Assembly: GCF_902712855.1 (NCBI RefSeq)
Contig: NZ_LR743507.1
Coordinates: forward strand, 5,008,001 to 5,072,000
Direction: 5' to 3'
From: Variovorax paradoxus
GTDB lineage: Bacteria > Pseudomonadota > Gammaproteobacteria > Burkholderiales > Burkholderiaceae_C
DNA: 64,000 nt
Below are positions 31,495 to 40,228 of the stretch, in pieces. The position numbers and the translations under genes are program-made. Position 1 is the first letter of the stretch; each line of letters starts with the position of its first letter. The notes beneath the pieces were generated by a model. That model saw nothing but the letters and a program-made list of their open reading frames with translations, was not told the origin of the DNA and did not search any database.

Positions 31495-32502
31495 CTACTT
31501 GCGATGGCTCAGCGCGTTGCTCACCAGCCGCGATGTGATGTCGACGATCTGGATCATCCGCTCGTACGGCATCCGCGTCGGCCCGATCACGCCGAGCGTG
31601 CCGACCACTTGTCCATCCACCTCGTAATTGGCGCTGACGATCGAGAGTTCCTCGAACGGCACAACCTGGCTTTCACCGCCGATGAAGATGCGTACTCCCT
31701 CCGCCTTGCTCGACACGTCGAGCAGCCGCATGAGTTGCGCCTTCTGCTCGAAAAGTTCGAAGGCGCGACGCAGTTGACCCATGTCGCTGGAAAAGTCGCT
31801 CACCGCCAGCAGGTTCCGCTCACCCGAAATCACGACGTCGTCTTCCTGTGCCTCCGTCAGCACCTCGGAGCTGACCTGCACTGCAGCCTGCATCAGCGCG
31901 GCGATCTCGCCGCGCAGCTTTTCGATCTCGGACTGGAGCTTGTCGCGCACCTGCTCGATCGTCAGCCCTGCGTAGTTCGCGTTGATGTAGTTCGAGGCCT
32001 CGACCAGTTGCGACTGCGAATAGTCTGCCTCGGGAAAGATCACACGATTCTGCACGTCGCCATCGGGCGACACGATGATCACCAGCAGGCGTTTTTCCGA
32101 CAGGCGCAGAAACTCGATCTGCTTGAACACCGACGCGCGCCGCGGCGCCATCACGACCCCCACGAACTGCGACATGTTCGACAGCAAGTGCGCGGCGTTG
32201 GCGATCACCTTCTGCGGCTGGTCGGGCGCGAGGCTCGGCGCACTCATCTGCTCCCGTTGCGCGGTCAGCATCGTGTCGACAAAGAGACGATAGCCGCGGT
32301 GCGTCGGGATGCGCCCAGCCGAGGTGTGCGGACTGGCAATCAATCCCAGCGCCTCGAGATCGGACATGACATTGCGGATCGTCGCGGGCGACAGGTCCAG
32401 CCCCGACGAACGCGACAGCGTGCGCGATCCAACGGGTTGCCCGTCGGCGATGTAGCGCTCAACAAGCGTCTTGAGGAGCAACTTGGCTCTGTCGTCCAGC
32501 AT
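31495..32502 (-). CDS. hrcA: Heat-inducible repressor HrcA
   Basis: 335 residues. The winged HTH (ERYIADGQPVGSRTLSRSSG, then LDLSPATIRNVMSDLEALG) and SPHTSAGRIPTHRGYRLFVD are conserved HrcA parts, with an inserted dimerising domain (LLVIIVSPDGDVQNRVIF). HrcA represses groE and dnaK operons through CIRCE elements. I see no CIRCE between this gene and nadK. It is divergent from nadK with only 31 bp between starts. Confidence 0.93.
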   Translation of the reverse strand: MLDDRAKLLLKTLVERYIADGQPVGSRTLSRSSGLDLSPATIRNVMSDLEALGLIASPHTSAGRIPTHRGYRLFVDTMLTAQREQMSAPSLAPDQPQKVIANAAHLLSNMSQFVGVVMAPRRASVFKQIEFLRLSEKRLLVIIVSPDGDVQNRVIFPEADYSQSQLVEASNYINANYAGLTIEQVRDKLQSEIEKLRGEIAALMQAAVQVSSEVLTEAQEDDVVISGERNLLAVSDFSSDMGQLRRAFELFEQKAQLMRLLDVSSKAEGVRIFIGGESQVVPFEELSIVSANYEVDGQVVGTLGVIGPTRMPYERMIQIVDITSRLVSNALSHRK

Positions 32503-32533
32503 TGCAAGATTTTAGTGTTGTAATTTGTGAGAT

Positions 32534-33445
32534 ATGACCTCTCGCTTCCGCCACGTCGCCCTGATCGGCAAATACCAGGCCTCCGGCGCCCGAGCGCAGG
32601 CTGATGCGCGCGACGGCGTGATGGAAAGCATCGGTGCCTTCCTGGAATCGCAGGGCTGCGAGGTTTTCGTCGAACGCTCGACCTGCGCGGAGGCCAACGC
32701 TACCGCCCCCGCCCACCCGCGCTATGAGGCCCTCTCGGTCGAGGAAATCGGCCAACGCTGCGACCTCGGCCTGGTGGTCGGCGGCGACGGCACGATGCTC
32801 GGCATCGGCCGGCAACTCGCCAGCTACGGCATTCCGCTGATCGGCATCAACCGCGGCCGCCTCGGCTTCATCACCGACATCCCGCTCGACAACTACCAGG
32901 CCACGCTGATTCCGATGCTGGCCGGCGAGTACGAGGAAGATCACCGCAGCCTGATGCATGCGCAGGTCATGCGCGACGGCGCGCTCGTGTTCGACGCGCT
33001 CGCCATGAACGACGTGGTGGTCAATCGCGGCGCCACCTCCGGCATGGTCGAGCTGCGCGTGTCGGTGGGCCGCCACTTCGTGGCGAATCAGCGCGCCGAT
33101 GGCCTGATCATCGCAACGCCAACCGGCTCGACCGCCTATGCGCTGTCCGCCGGCGGCCCCCTGCTCCATCCGGCAGTGCCGGGCTGGGTGCTGGTGCCGA
33201 TCGCGCCCCACACGCTGTCGAACCGCCCTGTGCTGCTGCCGGATGCCGATGAGATCGTCATCGAACTGGTCGGTGGACGCGACGCCAGCGCCAATTTCGA
33301 CATGCAGTCGCTGGCCTCGCTCGTGATCGGCGACCGCGTCCTGGTGCGCCGCTCCGATTTCCGCGTGCGCTTCCTGCATCCGCGCGGCTGGAGCTACTTC
33401 GACACGCTACGCAAGAAACTTCACTGGAACGAAGGGGGCTCCTGA
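32534..33445 (+). CDS. nadK: NAD kinase
   Basis: 303 residues. The GGDGTMLG motif (VVGGDGTMLGIGRQL) is the catalytic NAD kinase core, followed by GINRGRLGFITDIPL, TPTGSTAYALSAGGPLLHP and PIAPHTLSNRP. It makes NADP from NAD. The gene order hrcA-nadK-recN is normal for these bacteria. Confidence 0.97.
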   Translation: MTSRFRHVALIGKYQASGARAQADARDGVMESIGAFLESQGCEVFVERSTCAEANATAPAHPRYEALSVEEIGQRCDLGLVVGGDGTMLGIGRQLASYGIPLIGINRGRLGFITDIPLDNYQATLIPMLAGEYEEDHRSLMHAQVMRDGALVFDALAMNDVVVNRGATSGMVELRVSVGRHFVANQRADGLIIATPTGSTAYALSAGGPLLHPAVPGWVLVPIAPHTLSNRPVLLPDADEIVIELVGGRDASANFDMQSLASLVIGDRVLVRRSDFRVRFLHPRGWSYFDTLRKKLHWNEGGS

Positions 33446-33455
33446 ATGAAGCACA

Positions 33456-33546
33456 CCCCCAGGCTGCGCGCATTTCGCTCCGCGCCGCCAACCCCCTTGC
33501 GGGGGACAACACCAGCGGCCCGGCAAGGCCAGCTTCGCGGTGTTTC
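33456..33546 (+). repeat. Intergenic ~95-bp repeat, copy between nadK and recN
   Basis: CCCCCAGGCTGCGCGCATTT, then CCCCCTTGCGGGGG, ACAACACCAGCGGCCCGGCA and CGCGGTGTTTC follow the same order as the other copies. A GC hairpin (CCCCCTTGCGGGGG) is visible. It lies in the 163-bp gap between two co-directional genes, in their sense orientation. Confidence 0.75.
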
Positions 33547-33608
33547 ATGGCTTGCCCCCTGCGACTTCGCACAGCAGCCCCTGCCCGGAACCTGGAGGAA
33601 CAACTGAG

Positions 33609-35288
33609 ATGGCATTGCGACGCATCGCACTGCGCGACTTCGTGATCGTGCGATCACTCGAACTCGACCTGTCCGGAGGTTTCACGGTGTTGACCGGTGA
33701 AACCGGCGCGGGCAAATCCATCCTGATCGACGCGCTGCAGTTGGCGCTGGGCAACCGCGCCGACGCCGGCGCTGTGCGCGAAGGCGCCGAACGGCTCGAT
33801 GTGAGCGCCGAGTTCGACGCCGATCCGGACCTGGACGCATGGCTCGACGAAGGCGGCTTCGAAGCCGGCGACGCCCTGCTGCTGCGCCGCACCGTCGACC
33901 TGCAGGGACGCAGCCGTGGCTGGATCAACGGCAGCCCGGCCACCGCCACGCAATTGCGCGAGCTTGGCGACCGCCTGCTCGACATCCATGGCCAGCACGC
34001 CTGGCAGAGCCTTACGCGCCCCGAAGCCGTGCGCGGCCTGCTCGACGCCTATGCCGGCGTACGCACGGATGCGCTCGACGCCGCCTGGCAAGGCTGGCGC
34101 CAGGCGCTTTCCGCGCTCGAGCATGCGCGCTCGGCACAGGATTCGCTGCAGCGCGAGCGGGAACGGCTGCAGTGGCAGATCTCCGAAGTCGCCAAGCTCG
34201 CGCCCGGCGCCGACGAATGGGACGAACTGTCGACCAACCATTCGCGCATCTCCAATGCGCAGGCGCTGATCGACGCAGCCCAAGGTGCCAGCCAGGCGCT
34301 GGAGGACGACGACAACGGCGCGCTTGCCGCCTTGTCGCGTGCCGCAGCGCTGCTGCAGAACTGCGAACACATCGAACCCGAGTTCCGCAATCTCGGTGAA
34401 GTGCTGGCGTCCTGCGTGGCGCAGGCCTCCGACGCGGCGCACTCGCTCCATGGCTACCTGCGCGACAGCGACACCGACCCGCGCACGCTTGCCGAACTCG
34501 ACGAGCGCATGGGCTCCTGGATGTCGCTCGCGCGCCGCTACAAGCGACCACCCGCCGAGTTGCCGGCATTGCTGGCAGGCTGGCAGGCAGAACTGCAGGC
34601 GCTCGATGCGCAAAGCGATCTCGACGGCCTCGAACGCGCCGAGCAGGCTGCCCAGCAGATCTACATGAAGGAAGCGAAAGCGCTCGGCAAGGCCCGCAAG
34701 CAGGCAGCGCCACGCCTGGGGCAGGCCGTCACGGACGCCATGCAGGGGCTCGGCATGCAGGGGGGGCGCTTCGAGGTCGAACTGCAACCGCTGGCACAGC
34801 CCGGACGCGCAGGCCTCGAGGACGTGGCCTTCCTGGTCGCCGGCCATACCGGCAGCACGCCACGCGCGATCGGCAAGGTGGCATCGGGCGGCGAGCTGTC
34901 GCGCATCGCACTGGCCATCGCGGTCACCACGAGCCAGCTCGGGACTGCGCAGACGCTGATCTTCGACGAGGTCGATGCCGGCGTCGGCGGTGCGGTGGCC
35001 GAGACTGTCGGCCGCCTGATGAAACAGCTGGGACGCGACCGCCAGGTGCTTGCCGTGACCCACCTGCCGCAGGTTGCAGCCTGTGCCGATCACCACCTCG
35101 TGGTCGCCAAGCGGCAGACGGCCGCCGGCAAGGAAGGCCCGCGCACCGAAAGCGGCGTTTCGCGCCTGGACGACGACAGCCGCGCCAACGAAATCGCCCG
35201 CATGCTGGGCGGCGAGAAGGTCTCGCAGACCTCGCTCGCGCACGCGCGGGAAATGCTGGGCCACAAGGTCTCGGCCACGACGCCATGA
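33609..35288 (+). CDS. recN: DNA repair protein RecN
   Basis: 559 residues from ATG 33609 (MALRRIALRDFVIVRSLEL). The P-loop is LTGETGAGKSIL and the signature region VASGGELSRIALAIAV and FDEVDAGVGGAVAETVG form the second half of the SMC-like ATPase. A coiled-coil middle with LDIHGQHAWQSL follows the typical arrangement. It acts in double-strand-break repair with RecA. It overlaps rapZ as ATGA. Confidence 0.95.
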   Translation: MALRRIALRDFVIVRSLELDLSGGFTVLTGETGAGKSILIDALQLALGNRADAGAVREGAERLDVSAEFDADPDLDAWLDEGGFEAGDALLLRRTVDLQGRSRGWINGSPATATQLRELGDRLLDIHGQHAWQSLTRPEAVRGLLDAYAGVRTDALDAAWQGWRQALSALEHARSAQDSLQRERERLQWQISEVAKLAPGADEWDELSTNHSRISNAQALIDAAQGASQALEDDDNGALAALSRAAALLQNCEHIEPEFRNLGEVLASCVAQASDAAHSLHGYLRDSDTDPRTLAELDERMGSWMSLARRYKRPPAELPALLAGWQAELQALDAQSDLDGLERAEQAAQQIYMKEAKALGKARKQAAPRLGQAVTDAMQGLGMQGGRFEVELQPLAQPGRAGLEDVAFLVAGHTGSTPRAIGKVASGGELSRIALAIAVTTSQLGTAQTLIFDEVDAGVGGAVAETVGRLMKQLGRDRQVLAVTHLPQVAACADHHLVVAKRQTAAGKEGPRTESGVSRLDDDSRANEIARMLGGEKVSQTSLAHAREMLGHKVSATTP

Positions 35289-36163
35289 ACCTCGATCTCG
35301 TGCTCATCACGGGCATGTCGGGTTCCGGCAAGTCCGTTGCGCTGCATGCGCTCGAAGACGCGGGCTACTACTGCGTCGACAACCTGCCGCCCGAGCTGCT
35401 GACGTCGTTCATCGCGCTGCAGCACGAGCAGCAGACGCCGCGCGTGGCCGTTGCGATGGACGTGCGCAGCGGCGTGTCGCTGCCGATCGTTCCCCAGCAA
35501 CTCGAAGCGCTGCGGCGCGACGGCGGCATCGCGCTGCGCTCGCTGTTCCTCGACGCCACCACCGACGCCCTGCTGCGCCGGTATTCGGAAACCCGCCGTC
35601 GCCATCCGTTGTCGCGCCAGGAAGGCCGCACCGATGTGCCCGAGCAGCACCGCGTCCTGGTGCAGGCCATCGAGCTTGAGCGCGAACTGCTGGCCGACCT
35701 GCGCGACGGTGCCGATGTGATCGACACCAGCCTGATCCGCCCGGCACAGCTGCAGAGCTACATCAAGTCGCTGATCTCCGCGCCGCAGAGCGCGTTGACG
35801 CTGGTGTTCGAATCGTTCGCCTTCAAGCGCGGCGTGCCGCTGGATGCCGACTACGTGTTCGACGTGCGCATGCTGCCCAACCCGCACTACGTACCCGCGC
35901 TGCGCCCGCTCACCGGGCGCGACGAGCCGGTGATCGCATGGTTGCGCGAGCACGACGACGTGGCGCGCATGTACGACGACATCGAGCAGTTCCTGTCGCA
36001 CTGGCTCGACGCGCTGGCGCGCGACCACCGCAGCTATGTCACCGTGGCCATCGGCTGCACGGGTGGGCAGCACCGGTCGGTGTTTCTCGTCGAGCAACTG
36101 GCGCGATCGTTCGGCACCCGGTGGGGTGCGCTGAAGCGGCACCGCGAACTCGACGCGGCCTGA
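35285..36163 (+). CDS. rapZ: RNase adapter RapZ
   Basis: 292 residues. The P-loop ITGMSGSGKSVALHALEDAG followed by YYCVDNLPPELL is the family's start, and the C-terminus has IGCTGGQHRSVFLVEQLARS. RapZ controls the GlmZ sRNA and glmS through RNase E. It overlaps the recN stop as ATGA and converges with mutY. Confidence 0.93.
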   Translation: MNLDLVLITGMSGSGKSVALHALEDAGYYCVDNLPPELLTSFIALQHEQQTPRVAVAMDVRSGVSLPIVPQQLEALRRDGGIALRSLFLDATTDALLRRYSETRRRHPLSRQEGRTDVPEQHRVLVQAIELERELLADLRDGADVIDTSLIRPAQLQSYIKSLISAPQSALTLVFESFAFKRGVPLDADYVFDVRMLPNPHYVPALRPLTGRDEPVIAWLREHDDVARMYDDIEQFLSHWLDALARDHRSYVTVAIGCTGGQHRSVFLVEQLARSFGTRWGALKRHRELDAA

Positions 36164-36203
36164 CGAGCCCAGCCCAGCAAGAAAGATCGACGAAAACGGC
36201 CGC

Positions 36204-37283
36204 TCAGGCCTCGCCGCTTTCCAGCAGTTTGCGCATCGGCGCCGGCAAGCCCAGCCGGCTCCACTCCTGCGCGTCGACCCAGCGTGCGCCCTCGCCTTGC
36301 GGCTGGCCGCCTCGGAGCTGCACGGGATGCAGGTGCAGGTCCTTGTGGGTCAGCACGTGCGTGAAGGCAGACAGGTCGTGCACCCCATCTCGCGCCGCAG
36401 CGGGCAATGCGGCAAGCAGGTCGTCGCGACTGTCGAACACGGGCAGGCAATAAAGCCCCGCCCAGATGCCCTTTGCAGGCCGCTTCTCGAGCCATACGCG
36501 CCCTTGCGCATCGCGTGCCAGCAGCACCCAGAGCGACTGCGCACTCCGCTTGAGCTTGCGGGTCTTCACCGGATAGCGCTCGGGTGCGCCTTCGCGCCGC
36601 GCCACGCAACTCCTGTTGACCGGGCAGATCATGCAACTGGGCTTGCGTGGCAGGCACACCATCGCACCCAGGTCCATCAGGCCCTGCGTGTAGTGCGCAA
36701 TGGCTTCGCGCTGTTCGGCAGGCGGCAGAAGCTGCGTGGCGAGATCCCACAGCGCACGCTCCTGCGCCGCGGACGACATGTCGCCCGCAAAGCCGAGCAC
36801 GCGCGTCAGCACGCGCTTGACGTTGCCGTCGAGGATCGCCACGCGCTCGCCGAAGCAGAACGCGGCAACGGCGGCAGCCGTCGAACGGCCGATGCCGGGC
36901 AGCGTGGCCAGCTCGGCCGCGGTGCGAGGAAACTCGCCGCCGAAGCGCGCGACGACTTCCTGGGCACAGCGATGCATGTTGCGCGCACGGCTGTAGTAGC
37001 CCAGACCGCTCCAGAGGCCGAACACTTCGTCCTCGGTGCCGGCGGCCAGTGCCTTCACATCGGGAAAGCGCTCCAGGAAGCGCGCAAAGTAGCCGAGCAC
37101 TGTCGAAACCTGCGTCTGCTGCAGCATGACCTCGGACAGCCACACGCGGTACGGATCGCGCGTGTTCTGCCAGGGCAACTGGCTGCGGCCGTGGCTGCGC
37201 TGCCAGGCCACCACCTGCGCGGCGAAATCGGGAGGCAATTGCAATGTCGCAGCCGCCGCGGAGGCGGAAGACTCAGGCCGCAC
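36204..37283 (-). CDS. mutY: A/G-specific adenine glycosylase MutY
   Basis: 359 residues. The helix-hairpin-helix LPGIGRSTAAAVAAF, catalytic Asp in ILDGNVKRVL, VMLQQTQVSTVLGYF, and iron-sulfur cysteines (C at LPRKPSCMICPVNRSCV) match MutY. The C-terminal half is a Nudix-like domain that recognises 8-oxoG. It starts 11 bases inside the end of the dynamin-like gene and cooperates with the mutM product farther on. Confidence 0.95.
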   Translation of the reverse strand: MRPESSASAAAATLQLPPDFAAQVVAWQRSHGRSQLPWQNTRDPYRVWLSEVMLQQTQVSTVLGYFARFLERFPDVKALAAGTEDEVFGLWSGLGYYSRARNMHRCAQEVVARFGGEFPRTAAELATLPGIGRSTAAAVAAFCFGERVAILDGNVKRVLTRVLGFAGDMSSAAQERALWDLATQLLPPAEQREAIAHYTQGLMDLGAMVCLPRKPSCMICPVNRSCVARREGAPERYPVKTRKLKRSAQSLWVLLARDAQGRVWLEKRPAKGIWAGLYCLPVFDSRDDLLAALPAAARDGVHDLSAFTHVLTHKDLHLHPVQLRGGQPQGEGARWVDAQEWSRLGLPAPMRKLLESGEA

Positions 37284-39234
37284 GCAGCTCGCCGACAGTG
37301 GCCGTGGCAGGCGGCTTGCCCGGTTGCGCGATCAGCGAAGTGAACTCGCGCAACCGCACATGCAGTTCGGCCAGGTCGCGCTCTTGAGCAGCGAGTTCGA
37401 GCAACCGTTCGTCGAGATTGCCTGCCGCGCTCTGGATGCGCTCGATCGCCTCGATGCGCTTGGTGAAGTTGCGGCGCCGCTCCTTGAGCTGCGCGTCGAT
37501 CTGCGCGCTCGCCCCCTTGCTCCAGCGCTCGACCTCGGTCATGGCGGCCTCGTTGACGAGGCGCAGCCGGCTGGCCAGCGCACGCACCAGCTTGTCGCAG
37601 AAGTCGGCCTGGGCGAGCTTCAGCAGGTTGCCCACGCCCAGGTAATGGATGTGGCTGCGTTCGATCTGGCTGAGTTCCTGCTCGAAACCCGTGAGATCGG
37701 GCTCGGCCGGTGCCTGCAGCGTGAATCCCTGCTCGGCATTCAGCTGGCGGAAGGTGGCATGCAGCATCGACTGGATCTCGGCCGTGGTCGCCTGCACTTC
37801 GCGCAGGTTGTTGCGCAGCGAATCGAAGGTCTCGGCGTACACCTTGCGCACGTTGAGCTTGACGCCCGGTCGCTTCAGCGCGGCCGACAGCTTCACCATG
37901 TCGGCCTTCAGCGCAGTGCGGCCGAGCACGGCATACACCTCGCGCAGCAGCTTGCCCTGCACCGAGCGCAGCGCGAGGATGCGCGTGTTGCTGCCCTCGA
38001 ACTCGGCGTGCTCCTGGTCGATGCGCGCGCGCATGTGGCGAATAACCGAGACGTTCTTGCCGCGCAGCCCCTGCAGCTCGAGCGCCTGTTCCGACAGGTC
38101 GCGCTGGCGCACCTTCAGGATGCGCTCGGCCTCGGCGCGAAGTGCGGTCATGCCCGCATCGACCGCCAGACGCAGCATGGTCTCGCGCTTGCCGAGCACG
38201 CCTTCGGCCAGCAGGGATTCGAGCGCCGGCAGCCGGCTGGCCTGCAGCAGTTGCGCGTCATGCCGGATCTTGGCCTGCAGCCCCTTCTGGGCGGAGACCG
38301 GCAGCACCTGCGCGAGCGGCACTTCGAGCAGGCGCGCCGCGCCTTCGCGCTGGCGTTCGATCTGCTGCTCGATGTGATCGGCTGTGCTCAGCGTGTCCCA
38401 CATCGTGTCGATCTTGTTGAGCACCACGAAACGCGTGTCGTTGCCTTCGTCTTCGGTGATCAGGTGCTCTCGCCAGATCGAGAGGTCGGAGCGCGTGACG
38501 CCGGTCTCGGCACCCAGGATGAAAACCACCGCATGCGCCTGCGGAATCAGGCTCACCGTGAGTTCGGGCTCGGCGCCGATCGCGTTCAGCCCGGGGGTGT
38601 CGAGGATCACCAGCCCCTGCTCGAGCAACGGGTGCGGCATGTTCAGCACCGCGTGGCGCCAGCGCGGGATCTCGACCCGACCCTCGGCGTCCTGCACCGG
38701 GTTGTCGTCGGGGGTGTCGTCGTCCCAGAAGCCCAGCGTGCGCGCTTCGTCCTTGGCCACCCAGCGCACCTCGGCCACCTTGCCCATGGCCTGTGCGAGT
38801 TGCTCGGCATTGCCCACGTCGATGGCGATCTCGGTCCAGCGCGTCGGCTTGTCGCGCCAGTGAGCGAGCGAATGCGGCTCGAGCCTTGTTTCGATCGGCA
38901 ACAGGCGAAGCTTGGGTGCCAGCGCGGGGTCGTAGCCCAGCTCCGTCGGGCACATCGTGGTGCGTCCGGCGCTCGCCGGCATGATGCGCCGGCCATAACC
39001 GGCAAAGAAGATCGCGTTGATCAGCTCCGACTTGCCGCGCGAGAACTCGGCAACGAAGGCGACCATGACCTTGCTGGTACGGATCTGCGTCTCGAGCCCG
39101 CGCAGCCGCTCGGCCACCGCCTGGTCGAGCAACTCGTTCTCGGTCAGCCAGCGGGACAGCCACTGCAGCCGGCGCGCGAAATTGCTTCGCCAGGCACCGT
39201 GCTGATCGAGTTGTTGATTGAAGGAGCGGCTCAA
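37273..39234 (-). CDS. Dynamin-like GTPase
   Basis: 653 residues. The GTPase shows the P-loop AEFSRGKSELINA, a TTMC switch (RTTMCPTELG), DTPGLNAI (G3) and VLNKID (G4). A long helical second half (RHMRARIDQEHAEFEGSNTR and downstream) is a dynamin-type stalk, and the last third is coiled coil (LDERLLELAAQERDLAELHV). Bacterial dynamins bind or remodel membranes or respond to membrane stress or phage. Its role here is unknown. It overlaps mutY, so the two are coupled. Confidence 0.85.
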   Translation of the reverse strand: MSRSFNQQLDQHGAWRSNFARRLQWLSRWLTENELLDQAVAERLRGLETQIRTSKVMVAFVAEFSRGKSELINAIFFAGYGRRIMPASAGRTTMCPTELGYDPALAPKLRLLPIETRLEPHSLAHWRDKPTRWTEIAIDVGNAEQLAQAMGKVAEVRWVAKDEARTLGFWDDDTPDDNPVQDAEGRVEIPRWRHAVLNMPHPLLEQGLVILDTPGLNAIGAEPELTVSLIPQAHAVVFILGAETGVTRSDLSIWREHLITEDEGNDTRFVVLNKIDTMWDTLSTADHIEQQIERQREGAARLLEVPLAQVLPVSAQKGLQAKIRHDAQLLQASRLPALESLLAEGVLGKRETMLRLAVDAGMTALRAEAERILKVRQRDLSEQALELQGLRGKNVSVIRHMRARIDQEHAEFEGSNTRILALRSVQGKLLREVYAVLGRTALKADMVKLSAALKRPGVKLNVRKVYAETFDSLRNNLREVQATTAEIQSMLHATFRQLNAEQGFTLQAPAEPDLTGFEQELSQIERSHIHYLGVGNLLKLAQADFCDKLVRALASRLRLVNEAAMTEVERWSKGASAQIDAQLKERRRNFTKRIEAIERIQSAAGNLDERLLELAAQERDLAELHVRLREFTSLIAQPGKPPATATVGELRAA

Positions 39235-39333
39235 GGGAAATATGTAAGAAAGAGCTTACAAATATAGCATCGGGAAGCGTTCAGCAACCATTTCCTGTGC
39301 ATTCCATCACGATGTTGGCCAACTCGCCCATCG

Positions 39334-40146
39334 TTACTTCTGGCAATTCGGACAGTAATACGTGGAGCGCTGGCCCTGGCGCAGCAGCCGGATCGGCGTT
39401 GCGCAAACCCGACATGGCTCGCCAGCCCGCCCGTAGACGGTCGCCTCAAGCTGGAAATAGCCGTTCTGGCCATCCACATTCGAAAAGTCCCGCAACGTGC
39501 TTCCACCCTTCTCGACCGCCCTGGCCAATATTTCGCGCACCGCGGCATGCAGCCTGGCAGCACGCGGGCGGCTGATGCGGGCGGCCGAGAGCGTCGGCCG
39601 GATGCCTGCCTGAAACAACGCTTCCGACGCATAGATATTGCCGACACCCACCACGACGTCGCCCGCCAGCAGCACTTGCTTGACCGCAGTCTTGCGCTTT
39701 TTGAGACCCGCATGAAACGCATCGAGGTCGAACGCGTCGCCCAGCGGCTCCATGCCCAGACCGCCGAGCAGCTTGATGGCCCAGGGTGAATCCTCGTGAT
39801 CGACATAAACCACCGCGCCGAACCGCCGCGGATCGTTCAGCCGCAGCGTGCCGAGGTCAGTCACCAGGTCGAAGTGGTCGTGCGGGCCGGGCGGCGGCAA
39901 CGCCGCATCGAAGCGCAGGCTTCCCGACATGCCCAGGTGCAGCAACAGGATGCCTCGATCGAGATCGATCAGCAGGTACTTGCCGCGGCGGCGCACCTGC
40001 AGCACCCTTCGCCCGACCAGCGCCTCGGGCAGCACCATGAGCGCCCAGCGCAGGGGCTTGCCGATGCGCACCGCGTCGATGCGTGCACCGGCAATGCGGT
40101 CTGCAAAGCCGCGTCGGGTGACTTCGACTTCGGGTAGTTCAGGCAT
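39334..40146 (-). CDS. mutM: Formamidopyrimidine-DNA glycosylase MutM
   Basis: 270 residues from ATG 40146 (MPELPEVEVTRRGFADRI), which gives the catalytic N-terminal proline after Met removal. LLHLGMSGSLR, the GVGNIYASEALF helix and the zinc finger CRVCATPIRLL with CPNCQK complete the family pattern. It removes 8-oxoG and ring-opened purines. The frame extends 20 codons upstream without support. Confidence 0.95.
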   Translation of the reverse strand: MPELPEVEVTRRGFADRIAGARIDAVRIGKPLRWALMVLPEALVGRRVLQVRRRGKYLLIDLDRGILLLHLGMSGSLRFDAALPPPGPHDHFDLVTDLGTLRLNDPRRFGAVVYVDHEDSPWAIKLLGGLGMEPLGDAFDLDAFHAGLKKRKTAVKQVLLAGDVVVGVGNIYASEALFQAGIRPTLSAARISRPRAARLHAAVREILARAVEKGGSTLRDFSNVDGQNGYFQLEATVYGRAGEPCRVCATPIRLLRQGQRSTYYCPNCQK

Positions 40147-40228
40147 GAAAAAGTAAATCTCCGGCAAACGCCATCGGCGTTGAAGCCCCACGCGGCGCTC
40201 GTTCAAAAGGCTGGATTATTATGGTCAG

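Noticed and set aside
32503..32533. CIRCE operator between hrcA and nadK
   Set aside because: The nine-base arms of CIRCE are not present in this short gap.
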